Source of the DNA: Halalkalibacillus sediminis
GTDB lineage: Bacteria > Bacillota > Bacilli > Bacillales > Alkalibacillaceae
Length of the DNA: 64,000 bases
Reading direction: 5' to 3'
NCBI RefSeq assembly: GCF_002844535.1
Contig: NZ_PJNH01000003.1
Location: 434,001-498,000, forward strand
The notes under the pieces are model-generated. The model worked only from the letters and a program-made list of their open reading frames with translations, was not told where the DNA came from and ran no database searches. The position numbers and the translations under genes were made by a program. Below are positions 40,386 to 50,416 of this stretch, in pieces (position 1 is the stretch's first letter; each line of letters begins with the position of its first letter).

Positions 40386-41829
40386 TTTGAAAAGACTTCA
40401 CCCGGTAGCTGTTATCTTTCAGATGTTCAAAATCGTGCGACAAATCTATCTAGCGATTATCCCGATTGTCGTTTTAACGATCCAGGATGGATTTCTTCTA
40501 TATTTAAACTTAGGGGTACTTTTGTTATTAATGCTATTGATCGGTTCAAGTGTATTACATTGGTTGCGATTTAAATATACGGTTGAAAATGATGAACTAT
40601 ATATCGAGAAAGGCATCTTGATTCGTAAGAAAAGATATATTTCTAAAAATAGGATTCAATCAATTGATCTGACTCAAGGTATCATTCATCGAATATTCGG
40701 ACTGACGAAAGTGGATATCGAGACGGCAGGAAGCAATGAAGGCACTGATGCTTCATTGAGTGCAGTCACATTTGCCGAAGGACACAGGCTACAAAATGCA
40801 TTGAAAAACAGACAGCAAACGGATTCATTTACTGAAGTTGATGAGAAATTAGAAAAAGAAGAGGCGCCCTCGATTGCTATATCACAAAAAAGGCTATTGA
40901 TTGCTGGGTCTACCTCTGGAAGTATCGGAGTGATTTTGGCATTATTCGCTTTTGGTTTATCAGAGGTTGAGCGCTTTATTCCAGAGAGCTTCTATAACCA
41001 AGTAGCTCAGTGGTTCCTAGGGTTAACGATTGAGTTCATAATAGGGTTGGCGTTGTTTTTACTGATTATATTATGGGTTCTGGGAATATTAGGTACAATG
41101 ATTCGTTATGGAAACTTCAAAATCACCAAGTATGAAAATGAAATTTTTATAACAAGAGGCCTGATTGAAAAAAGGCAAATGACAATTCCGCTTAAGAGAA
41201 TACAAGCTGTCGGAATAGAAGAAAGTCTCATCCGTCAACCTCTTGGTTATGCCACTATTTTTGTAGAAATAGCTGGTGGGGTTAAGGAGATGGGAGGAGA
41301 AGGACATACGGTTCTTTTTCCAATTATGAAAAAGAAAGAAATCCCTGGATTCCTAGAGACGATCTTGCCAGAGTATCAACAAATGCCTGATGGAATGACT
41401 GGGCTCCCGAAAAGGGCTTTACCCTATTATATGGCGAGAGGGTTATGGGTACCTCTTGTTTTAAGTGTAGTTGTCTCGGTCTTTTGGTTGGAATGGATTT
41501 TTATACCCCTAGCACTACTCGTAATAAGTTCTTTCTTTGCTTGGCTTCGTTATCTTAGTGTAGGTTATTCAGTCGATGGAAAAGACTTATCGATCAGCCA
41601 TAGAGTTTTTGCGAAGACGACTGTGCTTTTAAAGAAACAGCGAATGCAATCTTTTAAGTTAAAGCAACATTTTTTGCATAAAAAACAAGGGCTAGCTAAT
41701 ATGAACACCTCTGTGTTAAATAATTTTAGTGGTAGACACTATGAATTAAAGGAAATGGAACAAAGCGATGTGGATCTTCTTTTTGAATGGTATTCTGTGG
41801 AGCCAAAGGAACATCCAAAAATAAAATAG
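40378..41829 (+). CDS. ydbT: PH-domain membrane protein YdbT-like
   Basis: 483 aa with three PH (DUF304) repeats, each after paired membrane helices: ENDELYIEKGILIRKKRYISKNRIQSID, ENEIFITRGLIEKRQMTIPLKRIQAV, and DGKDLSISHRVFAKTTVLLKKQRMQSF. Translationally coupled to ydbS. No enzyme motif seen; function inferred only from the pair. Confidence 0.85.
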   Translation: MFDLKRLHPVAVIFQMFKIVRQIYLAIIPIVVLTIQDGFLLYLNLGVLLLLMLLIGSSVLHWLRFKYTVENDELYIEKGILIRKKRYISKNRIQSIDLTQGIIHRIFGLTKVDIETAGSNEGTDASLSAVTFAEGHRLQNALKNRQQTDSFTEVDEKLEKEEAPSIAISQKRLLIAGSTSGSIGVILALFAFGLSEVERFIPESFYNQVAQWFLGLTIEFIIGLALFLLIILWVLGILGTMIRYGNFKITKYENEIFITRGLIEKRQMTIPLKRIQAVGIEESLIRQPLGYATIFVEIAGGVKEMGGEGHTVLFPIMKKKEIPGFLETILPEYQQMPDGMTGLPKRALPYYMARGLWVPLVLSVVVSVFWLEWIFIPLALLVISSFFAWLRYLSVGYSVDGKDLSISHRVFAKTTVLLKKQRMQSFKLKQHFLHKKQGLANMNTSVLNNFSGRHYELKEMEQSDVDLLFEWYSVEPKEHPKIK

Positions 41830-41897
41830 TTAAGTTTTAAGTGAACTAGGGTATTGAAGCATTACACGACTTGAATTAGAACGAGAAGGTGAATGTA

Positions 41898-43208
41898 ATG
41901 AAAGAGTCAATATATGATTTTATAGGGATAGGGATTGGACCTTATAACTTAAGTCTAGCAGCATTAACAGAAGATATGGAGGACATAAATGCTCTGTTTT
42001 TCGACCAGACGCCGAAGATGGAGTGGCATCCTGGTATGTTGATCGAAGGAACGGATCTTCAAGTACCATTCATGGCTGACTTAGTGACTTTTGCGGATCC
42101 TACCAACAGGTATAGCTATATGAATTATTTAAAAGATCAAAACCGATTATACAAATTTTTCTTTTACCAAAAATTAGAAATACCAAGAAAAGAATATAAT
42201 CACTATTTGCAATGGGCCACAGAACGAATCAGTGGTCTCCATTTCGGGAAAAAAGTAATTGATTTAATCGATCACAGTGATGAAGAGAATAGTCATTACG
42301 AAGTTGTCGTTCAAGACCGGGAGAGCGGAGAAGAAGAGCGTTACTTTTCTAAACATATCGTCATGGCTACTGGAGCAGAGCCTCTAGTGCTGGGAGATAT
42401 GGAAGGATTCCCGAATGAAGATGTACTACATACAAGTAGATATCTTTATGAGAAAGAAACTCTTTTGAAATCAGACCATATAACGATTGTCGGCTCAGGG
42501 CAAAGTGCTGCAGAGATATTTGAAGATCTGCTTGATGAACGAGAAGACAAGGATTTTCATCTCACATGGCTGACGAGATCTAAAGGTATTTTCCAATTAG
42601 AAGCGGCTAAGCTGGGGCAAGAGTTTTTCTCACCTGATTATGTAGATTACTTCCACAACCTGGACTTTGAAAAGAGGAAAAACACTCTTGAAACACTGGA
42701 TCCTTTAAGAAATGGAATAGATTTTTCCGCTTTGAATAGAATTTATGAACTCCTTTACCACTATTCCGTTGGTGAACAAGAATCGAAAATTACGATTCAA
42801 CCTCTAACTGAAGTAAATGGAATAGAAAAAACAGAAAAGGGCTATGAACTTCAATGTAAACAGTGGCAAAAAGGTGATTCCTTTAAGTATGCTACTGAAA
42901 AAGTTGTATTGGCTACAGGATACAAGCCGAATATACCTGAATGGTTCAATAAACGTTTCGCGGACAAAATTGAGTGGGAAGAAGAAAACCTTTTTGCTGT
43001 TGAAAGGAATTATCGACTGAGATTCAAGGAAGAGCGTGACCACCACTTTTATGTCGTAACGAACTTAGAGCATAGTCACGGAACTGCAGCAACGAACTTA
43101 GGGCTTGCAGTACAAAGGAACATGGAGATCATTAATGATCTGACAGGTGAACAGCGCTTTAAATTAGAGGGAGCAAGTATATTCCAGCAATTCCAAATGG
43201 AAGAATAG
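41898..43208 (+). CDS. Lysine/ornithine N-monooxygenase (IucD/SidA family)
   Basis: 436 aa. FAD-binding GIGIGPYNLSL at 10-20; NADPH-binding VGSGQSAAEIF near 196; C-terminal ATGYKPNIP. Such enzymes hydroxylate the side-chain amine of Lys or Orn for hydroxamate siderophores. No siderophore synthetase, acyltransferase or iron transporter is nearby, so it is an orphan and substrate is open. ATG 41898 follows AGAAGGTG. 68 bp after ydbT, with no visible terminator. Confidence 0.82.
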   Translation: MKESIYDFIGIGIGPYNLSLAALTEDMEDINALFFDQTPKMEWHPGMLIEGTDLQVPFMADLVTFADPTNRYSYMNYLKDQNRLYKFFFYQKLEIPRKEYNHYLQWATERISGLHFGKKVIDLIDHSDEENSHYEVVVQDRESGEEERYFSKHIVMATGAEPLVLGDMEGFPNEDVLHTSRYLYEKETLLKSDHITIVGSGQSAAEIFEDLLDEREDKDFHLTWLTRSKGIFQLEAAKLGQEFFSPDYVDYFHNLDFEKRKNTLETLDPLRNGIDFSALNRIYELLYHYSVGEQESKITIQPLTEVNGIEKTEKGYELQCKQWQKGDSFKYATEKVVLATGYKPNIPEWFNKRFADKIEWEEENLFAVERNYRLRFKEERDHHFYVVTNLEHSHGTAATNLGLAVQRNMEIINDLTGEQRFKLEGASIFQQFQMEE

Positions 43209-43284
43209 TCATGTTTGCTTAGAGAAAAATCGGGAAAACATATTTGTGTTACGACATTTGTACAAATTGAAGGAGGATTTTTCA

Positions 43285-43803
43285 ATGTCTAAGAAAATAG
43301 CTTGCCTAATTACAGATATGTTCGAGGATGTAGAATATACAGAACCTGCAAACGCGTTCCGTCAAGACGGACATGAGGTCATTACAATAGAAAAAGAAAA
43401 AGGGAAAAAAGTTAAAGGAAAGCAAGGAGAAGCTGAGATAGAGATTGATTCTTCTATTGATGAAGTGAAACCTGAAAACTTTGATGCTTTACTATTACCA
43501 GGAGGATTCTCGCCGGATATATTACGTGCGGATGACCGATTTGTACAATTTGCGAAACATTTTATGGATGAAGACAAACCGGTATTAGCTATTTGTCATG
43601 GACCACAGCTATTAATCACTGCTAAATCGCTAGAAGGAAGAACAGCTACAGGTTTTAAGTCGATTGCAGTTGATATGGAATACGCTGGAGTGAACTACAA
43701 AGACGATGAAGTAGTCGTTTGTTGTGGCCAGCTAGTGACTAGCAGACAGCCGGATGACATTCCCGCATTCAACCGAGAATCATTGAAAATACTCAATAAG
43801 TAG
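43285..43803 (+). CDS. DJ-1/PfpI-family protein (YraA/YfkM-like)
   Basis: 172 aa. Nucleophile elbow AICHGPQLL with Cys near 104, with Glu near 17 (MFEDVEYTEP). The PfpI subgroup includes general-stress proteins YfkM and YraA, acting as glyoxalases, deglycases or proteases. It starts at ATG 43285 after AAGGAGG. Own terminator. Confidence 0.87.
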   Translation: MSKKIACLITDMFEDVEYTEPANAFRQDGHEVITIEKEKGKKVKGKQGEAEIEIDSSIDEVKPENFDALLLPGGFSPDILRADDRFVQFAKHFMDEDKPVLAICHGPQLLITAKSLEGRTATGFKSIAVDMEYAGVNYKDDEVVVCCGQLVTSRQPDDIPAFNRESLKILNK

Positions 43804-43813
43804 ATGACATTCA

Positions 43814-43842
43814 GAGCTGAGGCAATATGCTTCAGCTCTTTT
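43814..43842 (+). terminator. Intrinsic terminator after the PfpI gene
   Basis: AGAGCTGA / TCAGCTCT stem, then TTTT; a family B repeat follows directly. Confidence 0.75.
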
Positions 43843-43845
43843 AAC

Positions 43846-43938
43846 ACTTTAAGAATGTTAAACCTTGTTAAAGGGTTAAATTATGTGAAATACCAAGGCT
43901 TTCTCCTTTAGGACTTGGCGAGAAGCCAAGTTTTTCTC
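43846..43938 (+). repeat. Interspersed repeat family B, copy 2 (93 bp)
   Basis: ACTTTAAGAATGTTAAACC at the start, TTAAAC / GTTAAA arms, inner hairpin CTTGGC-gagaa-GCCAAG, end GTTTTTCTC. Aligns without gaps with copy 1. Confidence 0.75.
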
Positions 43939-43973
43939 AAACTATTCATATCAAATTAGAAGGAAGGGTCCAT

Positions 43974-44744
43974 ATGATTGTCCAAGAGTACGATAAATAT
44001 TTTATAATGATTGACCAACATGAACACGCATTAATAAGCGGGGAGTTCGCCAAAAGGTGGGGAAGTCAATATTTCATCGGTGAAGATCGACGTTCTCAAG
44101 TAGAACTCGCCATTGCTGAACATGATCGGGCGTGGATTCCTCTTGACCAGAGCCCTAGTTGGAATGATGAAAAGGATGCCCCTCACTCTTTTATGGATTA
44201 CCCTACTGAGCCTAAAGTGATCTATTACGAAAAAGGTATAGACATTGTTCAAAAAGAATCGCTTTATGCAGGGCTTTTATCAAGTAAGCATTACTTATCA
44301 TTCTTTGACCACCATTCGACAGATCCCATTATTTCTCGATTTATTTCCCGGGAAATAGACAGACAAAATCGATTGATTCCGGAAATAGGCGAAATTGATC
44401 AAAAAGAAATGCATTTTCATTTTCAATTACTACAATTCTGTGATGATCTTTCGTTATATCTTTGTCTCAATGAACCAGGGGTAGATAAAGCCGATGAAAA
44501 CAAAATGTTCAAAGATGGATTTCGACAAACCTTCGATAAGATTGATTCAAAAATAATTGCTAATTGGAAATCCGAAGAAGTTGTCTTAGTGGATCCTTTC
44601 CCTTTTGATGAACCATTTGAAGTGAGCCTTCCTTACCGTAAAGTATTTAAAAGTGATATAAATTCATTTGGCTTACAAGAAGCTTTTGAACAAAGCAAGG
44701 TAGAACATTTGAATATTCGCATAGAACAAGCAAAACCTGAATGA
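43974..44744 (+). CDS. DUF3891-family protein
   Basis: 256-aa soluble protein. It has conserved His-rich segments (DQHEHALISGEFAKRWG near 12-26, AEHDRAWIPLD near 47-57, SKHYLSFFDHHS near 103-114) and HFHFQLLQFCDDLSLYLCLNEPG. The His/Asp pattern looks like a metal-binding helical fold of HD-like type, but this is inference. Function unknown. ATG after AAGGAAGGG. Contains the Noc-binding site at 44343. Confidence 0.8.
   Translation: MIVQEYDKYFIMIDQHEHALISGEFAKRWGSQYFIGEDRRSQVELAIAEHDRAWIPLDQSPSWNDEKDAPHSFMDYPTEPKVIYYEKGIDIVQKESLYAGLLSSKHYLSFFDHHSTDPIISRFISREIDRQNRLIPEIGEIDQKEMHFHFQLLQFCDDLSLYLCLNEPGVDKADENKMFKDGFRQTFDKIDSKIIANWKSEEVVLVDPFPFDEPFEVSLPYRKVFKSDINSFGLQEAFEQSKVEHLNIRIEQAKPE
44343..44356. 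promoter_or_regulatory. Noc-binding site (NBS), perfect
   Basis: ATTTCCCGGGAAAT matches the published NBS consensus at all 14 positions and extends to a 16-bp palindrome with flanking T/A. It lies inside the DUF3891 coding region, where it encodes FISREI. noc is at 1875. Confidence 0.85.
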
Positions 44745-44767
44745 TCAGCTGATCATTCAGGTTTTTT
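44736..44767 (+). terminator. Intrinsic terminator overlapping the DUF3891 stop
   Basis: Twelve-bp perfect palindrome CCTGAATGATCA / TGATCATTCAGG, then TTTTTT. Its left arm contains the last codons and stop. Confidence 0.85.
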
Positions 44768-44779
44768 AACATTCATATA

Positions 44780-44926
44780 GGGGACTCTAACGATTAATTT
44801 TAGTTATCTAACACCTAGATTGAAAAATCTACGACTCAGATTCAGTTATCTAACATTCAGATTGGATAATCTATCACTTAATGCCCGAAATCTAACAGTC
44901 AGAACGAGAAATCTATCATTCACTTG
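44780..44926. repeat. Degenerate tandem array, about seven 21-bp units
   Basis: Units start at 44780 (weak), 44801, 44822, 44843, 44864, 44885 and 44906, each exactly 21 bp. The pattern is (A/T)ATCTAACA-TCAGATT with variable first bases. No stop-free frame and no spacers. Between convergent DUF3891 and sleL genes. It shares the period and an AATCT core (opposite strand) with the array at 23639, but is a different sequence. Confidence 0.75.
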
Positions 44927-44964
44927 TAAATGAATAGAATACTAGAGTGGTATCTTGGCTCAAG

Positions 44965-46248
44965 CTACCTTAGTTTTTCGATATCGAACTCATTATCTAA
45001 GAGCACCCAATTTTGAGGGAAAGCTAAGCCGAGTTTCCAGTAACTGATTCCTTTCAGATTTAATTCCCTAATTAAATCAAACTTCGCTTGGATGGAACGT
45101 GCATCTTCAAACCAAACTTCATGTTGGTTCCCATCCTCATCCCAGTAGTTGAAGTAAGGGGCTTGCGCTTCCTCGTCATATTCAATGGACTGGTTATTTT
45201 CTCTTGCGATCTGGATCGCCCTATTAGGACTGATCGCTTTCGCAAATTCTCCGCCGGGTTCATAAGGTAATGTCCAATCATACCCATATAAATTTTGACC
45301 AAGTAAGATTTTCTCAGCAGGCATTTCTGTTAATGCGTAATTCACAACATCTCTCACAGGTCCTATTGGTGACACGGCCATAGGTGGGCCTCCGCTATAG
45401 CCCCATTCGTACGTCATTAACACAACGAAATCTACTATTTCTCCGTGCGCCCCATAATCGTGAGCTTCGTACCATTGTCCCTGCTGATCTGCCCTGTTTT
45501 TTGGAGCTAATGCCGTCGATATCAACAAATCATTTTCAGATAAACGCTGCTTAGCTTTTCTGAGGAATTGGTTGTAATCTTCCACATTTTCACCGGGTAA
45601 AAATTCGAAATCGAAATGTATGTCTTGAAATCCAATCTCTTGAGCAATACGTATGATTTCATCAAGTAATTTGTCTTGAACAGCTTCGTCTGTTACGATG
45701 ATTCTTCCTAATTCATCGCTGAACCCATCTTCTTCTAAATTGGTTATGACCATCATTAAAGCTGTACGATTATTAGCTGCAATCGTAGGGAAATCATCCA
45801 GAGGCGGAGGGTTCAGTGTCCCGTCGCGATTAACCCGGTAACTAAAAGGGGCTAAGTAAGTAAGTGAGCCAGCTCGAGCTCTTGCAGACTGAATCAATGT
45901 TTCACTTACAGGGTCACTAGTAGGTTCTATATATGCGTTGGATGTAATGGTGCGGGGTTCAGGAGTCGGGATTTGGAGTCTCTGACCCACTTGTAGAGGC
46001 GTGTTCAAATCTAAATTGTTAAATTGAGCTAATTCTTCGTATGAAATATTGAATTTTTTCGAGATAGAATAGAAGCTATCTCCCGATTGTACTGTATAAT
46101 AGTCGGTAGGGATGACTAACGCTTGACCAATAACTAAGTCTTCTGGTTGATCGAGACCATTCAATGCTACTAGTTGATCAACTGTTGTCTGATACCTATT
46201 GGCGAGTGAGTAAATGGAGTCACCTCGTTGTACCACATGTATAACCAT
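44965..46248 (-). CDS. sleL: Spore cortex-lytic glycosidase SleL (YaaH)
   Basis: 427 aa, the length of B. subtilis YaaH. Two LysM domains (about 1-46 and 48-92) then a GH18 catalytic domain with FQDIHFDFEFLPGENVEDYN carrying the DxxDxE-type acid. SleL is an N-acetylglucosaminidase that breaks cortex fragments in germination. No signal peptide, as expected for a protein made in the mother cell. ATG 46248 follows AAGGAG. A consensus SigE promoter is upstream. Confidence 0.93.
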   Translation of the reverse strand: MVIHVVQRGDSIYSLANRYQTTVDQLVALNGLDQPEDLVIGQALVIPTDYYTVQSGDSFYSISKKFNISYEELAQFNNLDLNTPLQVGQRLQIPTPEPRTITSNAYIEPTSDPVSETLIQSARARAGSLTYLAPFSYRVNRDGTLNPPPLDDFPTIAANNRTALMMVITNLEEDGFSDELGRIIVTDEAVQDKLLDEIIRIAQEIGFQDIHFDFEFLPGENVEDYNQFLRKAKQRLSENDLLISTALAPKNRADQQGQWYEAHDYGAHGEIVDFVVLMTYEWGYSGGPPMAVSPIGPVRDVVNYALTEMPAEKILLGQNLYGYDWTLPYEPGGEFAKAISPNRAIQIARENNQSIEYDEEAQAPYFNYWDEDGNQHEVWFEDARSIQAKFDLIRELNLKGISYWKLGLAFPQNWVLLDNEFDIEKLR

Positions 46249-46280
46249 TGTTGGGCTCCTTTCTAAAGCATTCTCTAACC

Positions 46281-46308
46281 ACTGTATGTTGTTCTTTAAA
46301 TAGATATG
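46281..46308 (-). promoter_or_regulatory. SigE promoter of sleL
   Basis: Minus strand: CATATC, 14-nt spacer, CATACAGT, matching SigE (ATA ... CATACANT). It supports early mother-cell expression. Confidence 0.7.
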
Positions 46309-46309
46309 A

Positions 46310-46792
<483 letters not shown>

Positions 46793-46819
46793 GTAGCAAA
46801 ATTTACTACTGTTTCAGCA

Positions 46820-46848
46820 TTGCATTTTTCATAAAAAAATTATATACT
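46820..46848 (+). promoter_or_regulatory. SigA promoter of SRP RNA
   Basis: TTGCAT, 17-bp spacer, TATACT; about 43 bp ahead of the mature RNA. Confidence 0.7.
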
Positions 46849-46891
46849 TGTAAATGCGCTCAAATTGCGCAAAACATTTTTATATCTAAAC

Positions 46892-47165
46892 TCTTGCCGT
46901 GCTAGGTGGGGAATTAGCGGTGCCCTGTACCCACAATCCGCTACAGTGGGACTGAATCCCTGTCCGAGGTGAAGGCATCTTAAGGTCTGCCGTAAGAGCG
47001 TAGTGTTGACGTCCGGGTCCTGTGCAACGGGAACCCGTGAACCCTGTCAGGTCCGGAAGGAAGCAGCAGTAAGCGGTCATTCTTGTGTGTCGCAGGGTCA
47101 CCTGGACCGAGCTACAAACTTACGTAACGCTTATGGATGTCTCCATCAACGATAGGTGCACGGCG
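46892..47165 (+). ncRNA. scr: Signal recognition particle RNA, large Bacillus type (scRNA)
   Basis: About 274 nt. 5' TTGCCGTGCTAGG pairs with 3' GGTGCACGGC. The universal Ffh-binding domain is present (GTCAGGTCCGGAAGGAAGCA near 47046-47065). The Alu-like 5' domain (AGCGGTGCCCTGTACCC) makes this the long, Firmicute form. Between tadA and dnaX as in B. subtilis. Confidence 0.96.
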
Positions 47166-47178
47166 TACATATGCACAC

Positions 47179-47214
47179 AAAACTCATCTTTTTAAAAAGG
47201 TGAGTTTTTATTTT
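47179..47214 (+). terminator. Intrinsic terminator of SRP RNA
   Basis: AAAACTCA / TGAGTTTT stem extended by A/T pairs, then TTATTTTA. Confidence 0.85.
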
Positions 47215-47216
47215 AT

Positions 47217-47310
47217 ACTTTTAAGAATGTTTAACATTGTTAAAGGAATAAAGTATGTGAAAAACTAAGGCTTTTGCCATTAGGACTCGGCGAGAAGCCA
47301 AATTTTTCTC
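47217..47310 (+). repeat. Interspersed repeat family B, copy 3 (94 bp)
   Basis: ACTTTTAAGAATGTTTAAC, TTTAAC-att-GTTAAA arms, GTGAAAAAC, inner hairpin with CGGC-GAGAA-GCC, end ATTTTTCTC. One extra T compared with the other two copies. Sits between the SRP terminator and dnaX, so may lie in the dnaX leader. Confidence 0.75.
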
Positions 47311-47385
47311 ATTGTCTTTTTCTTTTTGGAATTAGGGTTTTAAATGAGTTATAATTGAGAAGAAACTTAAAAGGAGTTCGTGTCT

Positions 47386-49080
47386 ATGGCTTATCAAGCG
47401 CTATATCGCGTGTGGCGGCCACAACGCTTTCAAGACGTGGTTGGTCAACAACATATTACTCGTACGCTACAAAATGCGATGGCCCAATCGAAGGTGGCGC
47501 ATGCTTATTTGTTTTCTGGTCCAAGAGGGACAGGAAAGACTAGTGCTGCGAAAATCTTTGCCAAAGCCATCAACTGTGAACATGCTCCTGTTAAGGAACC
47601 TTGTGGCGAGTGTAAAGCCTGCCAAGGGATTCAAGACGGCTCCATATCAGATATGATTGAAATTGACGCGGCTTCAAATAATGGGGTAGAAGATATTCGG
47701 GAGATTCGCGACAAAGTAAAATACGCTCCGACTGCAGTAAGTTATAAAGTTTATATTATAGATGAAGTACATATGCTTTCCACGGGTGCGTTCAATGCTT
47801 TGCTGAAAACATTAGAGGAGCCTCCGAAACATGTGATTTTTATCTTGGCTACTACAGAACCTCACAAGATTCCACTCACGATCATTTCAAGGTGTCAGCG
47901 TTTTGATTTCAAAAGGATTTCTCAACAAGTGATCGTGGATCGCATGGCTTATATTCTCGAGGAAGAAAACTTTTCATATGAAAAAAATGCTTTGATTCAT
48001 ATAGGCTTAGTTGCTGAGGGTGGAATGAGAGACGCTTTAAGTTTGCTCGATCAATCGATTGCTTTCAGCGATGATGATTACATCGATATGGAAGATGTGC
48101 TAGCTGTAACAGGGTCGATCGCACAAGAAAACTTGCTTAAAATGGTAGAAGCTTTAGTTGGTAATGATGCGAAAGAAGCTTTATCAATTTTGGATAATAG
48201 CATGCAAGATGGGAAAGATCCTGGTCGTTTCGTTTACGATCTAATCTATCTCCTTAGAGACCTTTTTATGTATAATAGTGCTGAAGGAATGGAAGATGTC
48301 ATGGTAAGAGCCATCCCTGATGATTCTTTCAAGGAACATGCTTCGAAAATTTCTTCTCAGTGGTTGGAAAAAGCAATTGCTTTACTGAATGAGACTCAAC
48401 AAGATATGAAGTGGACGAATAGCCCGAAAGTGTTGCTTGAAATCGCGTTACTCAACTTACAAGAAATTAATGTGATTCAAGAACCAAAGGGAACTTCAGA
48501 AGCTTCCCCAGAGTTGCTTGATGAAATCAATAAACTGAAAGCTGAACTGAAACAACTGAAAGATGAAGGGGTTCAGCCTAAAGAACAAGTGCAACAACAA
48601 ACACCAAGCAAACGACCGCAACCTCAACGGGGCAATCGTTATAAGGTGCCTTATGAGAAAGTCAGATACACTTTATCTGAAGCCACGAAAGAAGGGCTTC
48701 AAGGTGTGAAAAAGAATTGGGCAGCCTTCATGGATGGGTTAAGAAAATCAAGCCCTCCAGCACATGCCAAATTAGTGGATAGTACACCACGGGCAGCATC
48801 TTCTCAGTCGTTGATACTCTCTTTCAAGTATGAAATCCACTGTTCACTAGTATTGGAAAATCAGGAGATGATTGAATCAGCACTTGCTCAATATACGGGC
48901 ACGAAGTTGACAATCATTCCAGTTCCAGACTCTGAATGGCAAACCATACGCGAAGACTATTTAAATAATCAATCATCTGCTGAACAAGATGAAGCTGAGC
49001 AACCTCAAGAGGAAGATGAACTTGTTAGCGAGGCCAGAAAATTAGTTGGCGATGATTTATTAGAAATTAAGGATTCCTAA
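47386..49080 (+). CDS. dnaX: DNA polymerase III subunits gamma/tau
   Basis: 564 aa. Clamp-loader AAA+ ATPase with Walker [10 protein letters not shown] near 45-53, a four-Cys zinc module ([16 protein letters not shown]), DEVH Walker B, and SRC in ISRCQRF. The tau C-terminal part (about 370-564) binds the polymerase and helicase. I use ATG 47386 after AAGGAG. No obvious slippery-sequence frameshift site was seen. Confidence 0.97.
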   Translation: MAYQALYRVWRPQRFQDVVGQQHITRTLQNAMAQSKVAHAYLFSGPRGTGKTSAAKIFAKAINCEHAPVKEPCGECKACQGIQDGSISDMIEIDAASNNGVEDIREIRDKVKYAPTAVSYKVYIIDEVHMLSTGAFNALLKTLEEPPKHVIFILATTEPHKIPLTIISRCQRFDFKRISQQVIVDRMAYILEEENFSYEKNALIHIGLVAEGGMRDALSLLDQSIAFSDDDYIDMEDVLAVTGSIAQENLLKMVEALVGNDAKEALSILDNSMQDGKDPGRFVYDLIYLLRDLFMYNSAEGMEDVMVRAIPDDSFKEHASKISSQWLEKAIALLNETQQDMKWTNSPKVLLEIALLNLQEINVIQEPKGTSEASPELLDEINKLKAELKQLKDEGVQPKEQVQQQTPSKRPQPQRGNRYKVPYEKVRYTLSEATKEGLQGVKKNWAAFMDGLRKSSPPAHAKLVDSTPRAASSQSLILSFKYEIHCSLVLENQEMIESALAQYTGTKLTIIPVPDSEWQTIREDYLNNQSSAEQDEAEQPQEEDELVSEARKLVGDDLLEIKDS

Positions 49081-49096
49081 GGAGGAAAAACAAATA

Positions 49097-49420
49097 ATGA
49101 AAGGCGGAATGGGAAACATGAATAACATGATGAAACAAATGCAGAAAATGCAAAAGAAAATGATGAAAGCTCAAGAGGAGCTTCATGAAATGTCGTTTGA
49201 AGCAACTGCTGGAGGCGGCATGGTCAAAGTCGTTGCTAACGGAAAGAAAGAAATCACGGATGTTGAAATCAACGAAGAAGTTGTTGATCCTGATGATGTT
49301 GATATGCTACAAGATTTGATTATTGCAGCAACTAACGAAGTGTTACAACAAGTGGAAACTACAACTAACGAGAAAATGGGAGAATTCACGAAGGGTATGA
49401 ATATGCCTGGAATGTTCTAG
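49097..49420 (+). CDS. ebfC: Nucleoid-associated protein YbaB/EbfC (YaaK)
   Basis: 107 aa. Met-rich N-terminus [21 protein letters not shown] and the conserved [15 protein letters not shown] core. A dimeric, tweezer-like DNA-binding protein, coupled in operon with dnaX and recR across most bacteria. AAGGAGG ribosome site. Confidence 0.95.
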   Translation: MKGGMGNMNNMMKQMQKMQKKMMKAQEELHEMSFEATAGGGMVKVVANGKKEITDVEINEEVVDPDDVDMLQDLIIAATNEVLQQVETTTNEKMGEFTKGMNMPGMF

Positions 49421-49432
49421 GAGGCATACATC

Positions 49433-50029
49433 ATGTATTATCCAGAACCAATTTCGAAATTGATTGACAGTTTCACAAAATTGCCGGGTATAGGACCGAA
49501 AACGGCCAGCCGCCTGGCTTTTTTTGTGTTGAATATGAAAGAAGATGACGTGCTGGACTTTGCAAAAGCTTTAGTTAATGCAAAACGCGAGCTTACGCAT
49601 TGTTCAGTGTGTGGTCATATTACTGATAAAGATCCTTGCAGTATCTGTACGGACACTAACAGGGATGGATCGCTCATTTGTGTCGTCCAAGATCCTAAAG
49701 ACGTCATTGCCATGGAGAAGATGAAGGACTTTAAAGGGAAATACCACGTCCTTCACGGTGCTATATCTCCGATGGACGGGATAGGACCAGAGGATATCAA
49801 TGTGTCCAGTTTGATTGAGCGTTTGAAAGATGAAGAAGTAGAAGAATTGATTGTTGCGACGAATCCGAATGTCGAGGGCGAAGCAACTGCTATGTATATT
49901 TCAAGACTAGTTAAACCTGCTGGCATCAAGACGACGAGAATCGCTCATGGCTTACCTGTAGGTGGAGACTTGGAGTATGCAGATGAAGTGACTCTATCGA
50001 AAGCTCTTGAGGGTAGACGCGACTTATAA
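49433..50029 (+). CDS. recR: Recombination protein RecR
   Basis: 198 aa. Helix-hairpin-helix [15 protein letters not shown] near 17-31, C4 zinc finger [16 protein letters not shown] near 57-72, and a Toprim domain. Works with RecF and RecO in loading RecA. Confidence 0.97.
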   Translation: MYYPEPISKLIDSFTKLPGIGPKTASRLAFFVLNMKEDDVLDFAKALVNAKRELTHCSVCGHITDKDPCSICTDTNRDGSLICVVQDPKDVIAMEKMKDFKGKYHVLHGAISPMDGIGPEDINVSSLIERLKDEEVEELIVATNPNVEGEATAMYISRLVKPAGIKTTRIAHGLPVGGDLEYADEVTLSKALEGRRDL

Positions 50030-50103
50030 ATTCCTTTTCCTATGTTCTATTGATATTAAAGGCAACATATATTATTGATAGGACAAGCGAAAGGGGAATT
50101 GTA

Positions 50104-50370
50104 ATGGATCCACTTATAATAGCATTAGCTTTTTTTGCTGGAATCATTTTGCTTTTATTTTTCGGGCCACCATTGAAAATGATGCAGTGGACTTCTAGAG
50201 GAGTAATAAAAGTTGTAATCGGAGCGTTACTAATATTTTTTGTCAATGTGTTTGGAGCAATGTTCGGTCTGCATATTCCAATCAATTTGGTTACCTCGAT
50301 CGTAGTTGGGTTTCTAGGAAACTTCGGTTTGGGATCATTAGTAGCGATTCATTTATTCATTCTTCCATAG
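50104..50370 (+). CDS. bofA: Sigma-K processing inhibitor BofA
   Basis: 88 aa. Two membrane segments and the conserved GPPLKMMQ loop. BofA holds the SpoIVFB protease inactive until the forespore signal arrives. ATG 50104 follows AAAGGGG. yaaL, which lies between recR and bofA in B. subtilis, is missing. Confidence 0.88.
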   Translation: MDPLIIALAFFAGIILLLFFGPPLKMMQWTSRGVIKVVIGALLIFFVNVFGAMFGLHIPINLVTSIVVGFLGNFGLGSLVAIHLFILP

Positions 50371-50387
50371 AAATCTATAAATCTTAT

Positions 50388-50416
50388 GTATAAACCTTGT
50401 TCCACCTGTCCATACT
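50388..50416 (+). promoter_or_regulatory. SigF-type promoter of csfB
   Basis: GTATA, 15-bp spacer, GTCCATACT, matching SigF (GTATA ... GG--A-A-T) with one deviation. Confidence 0.6.
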
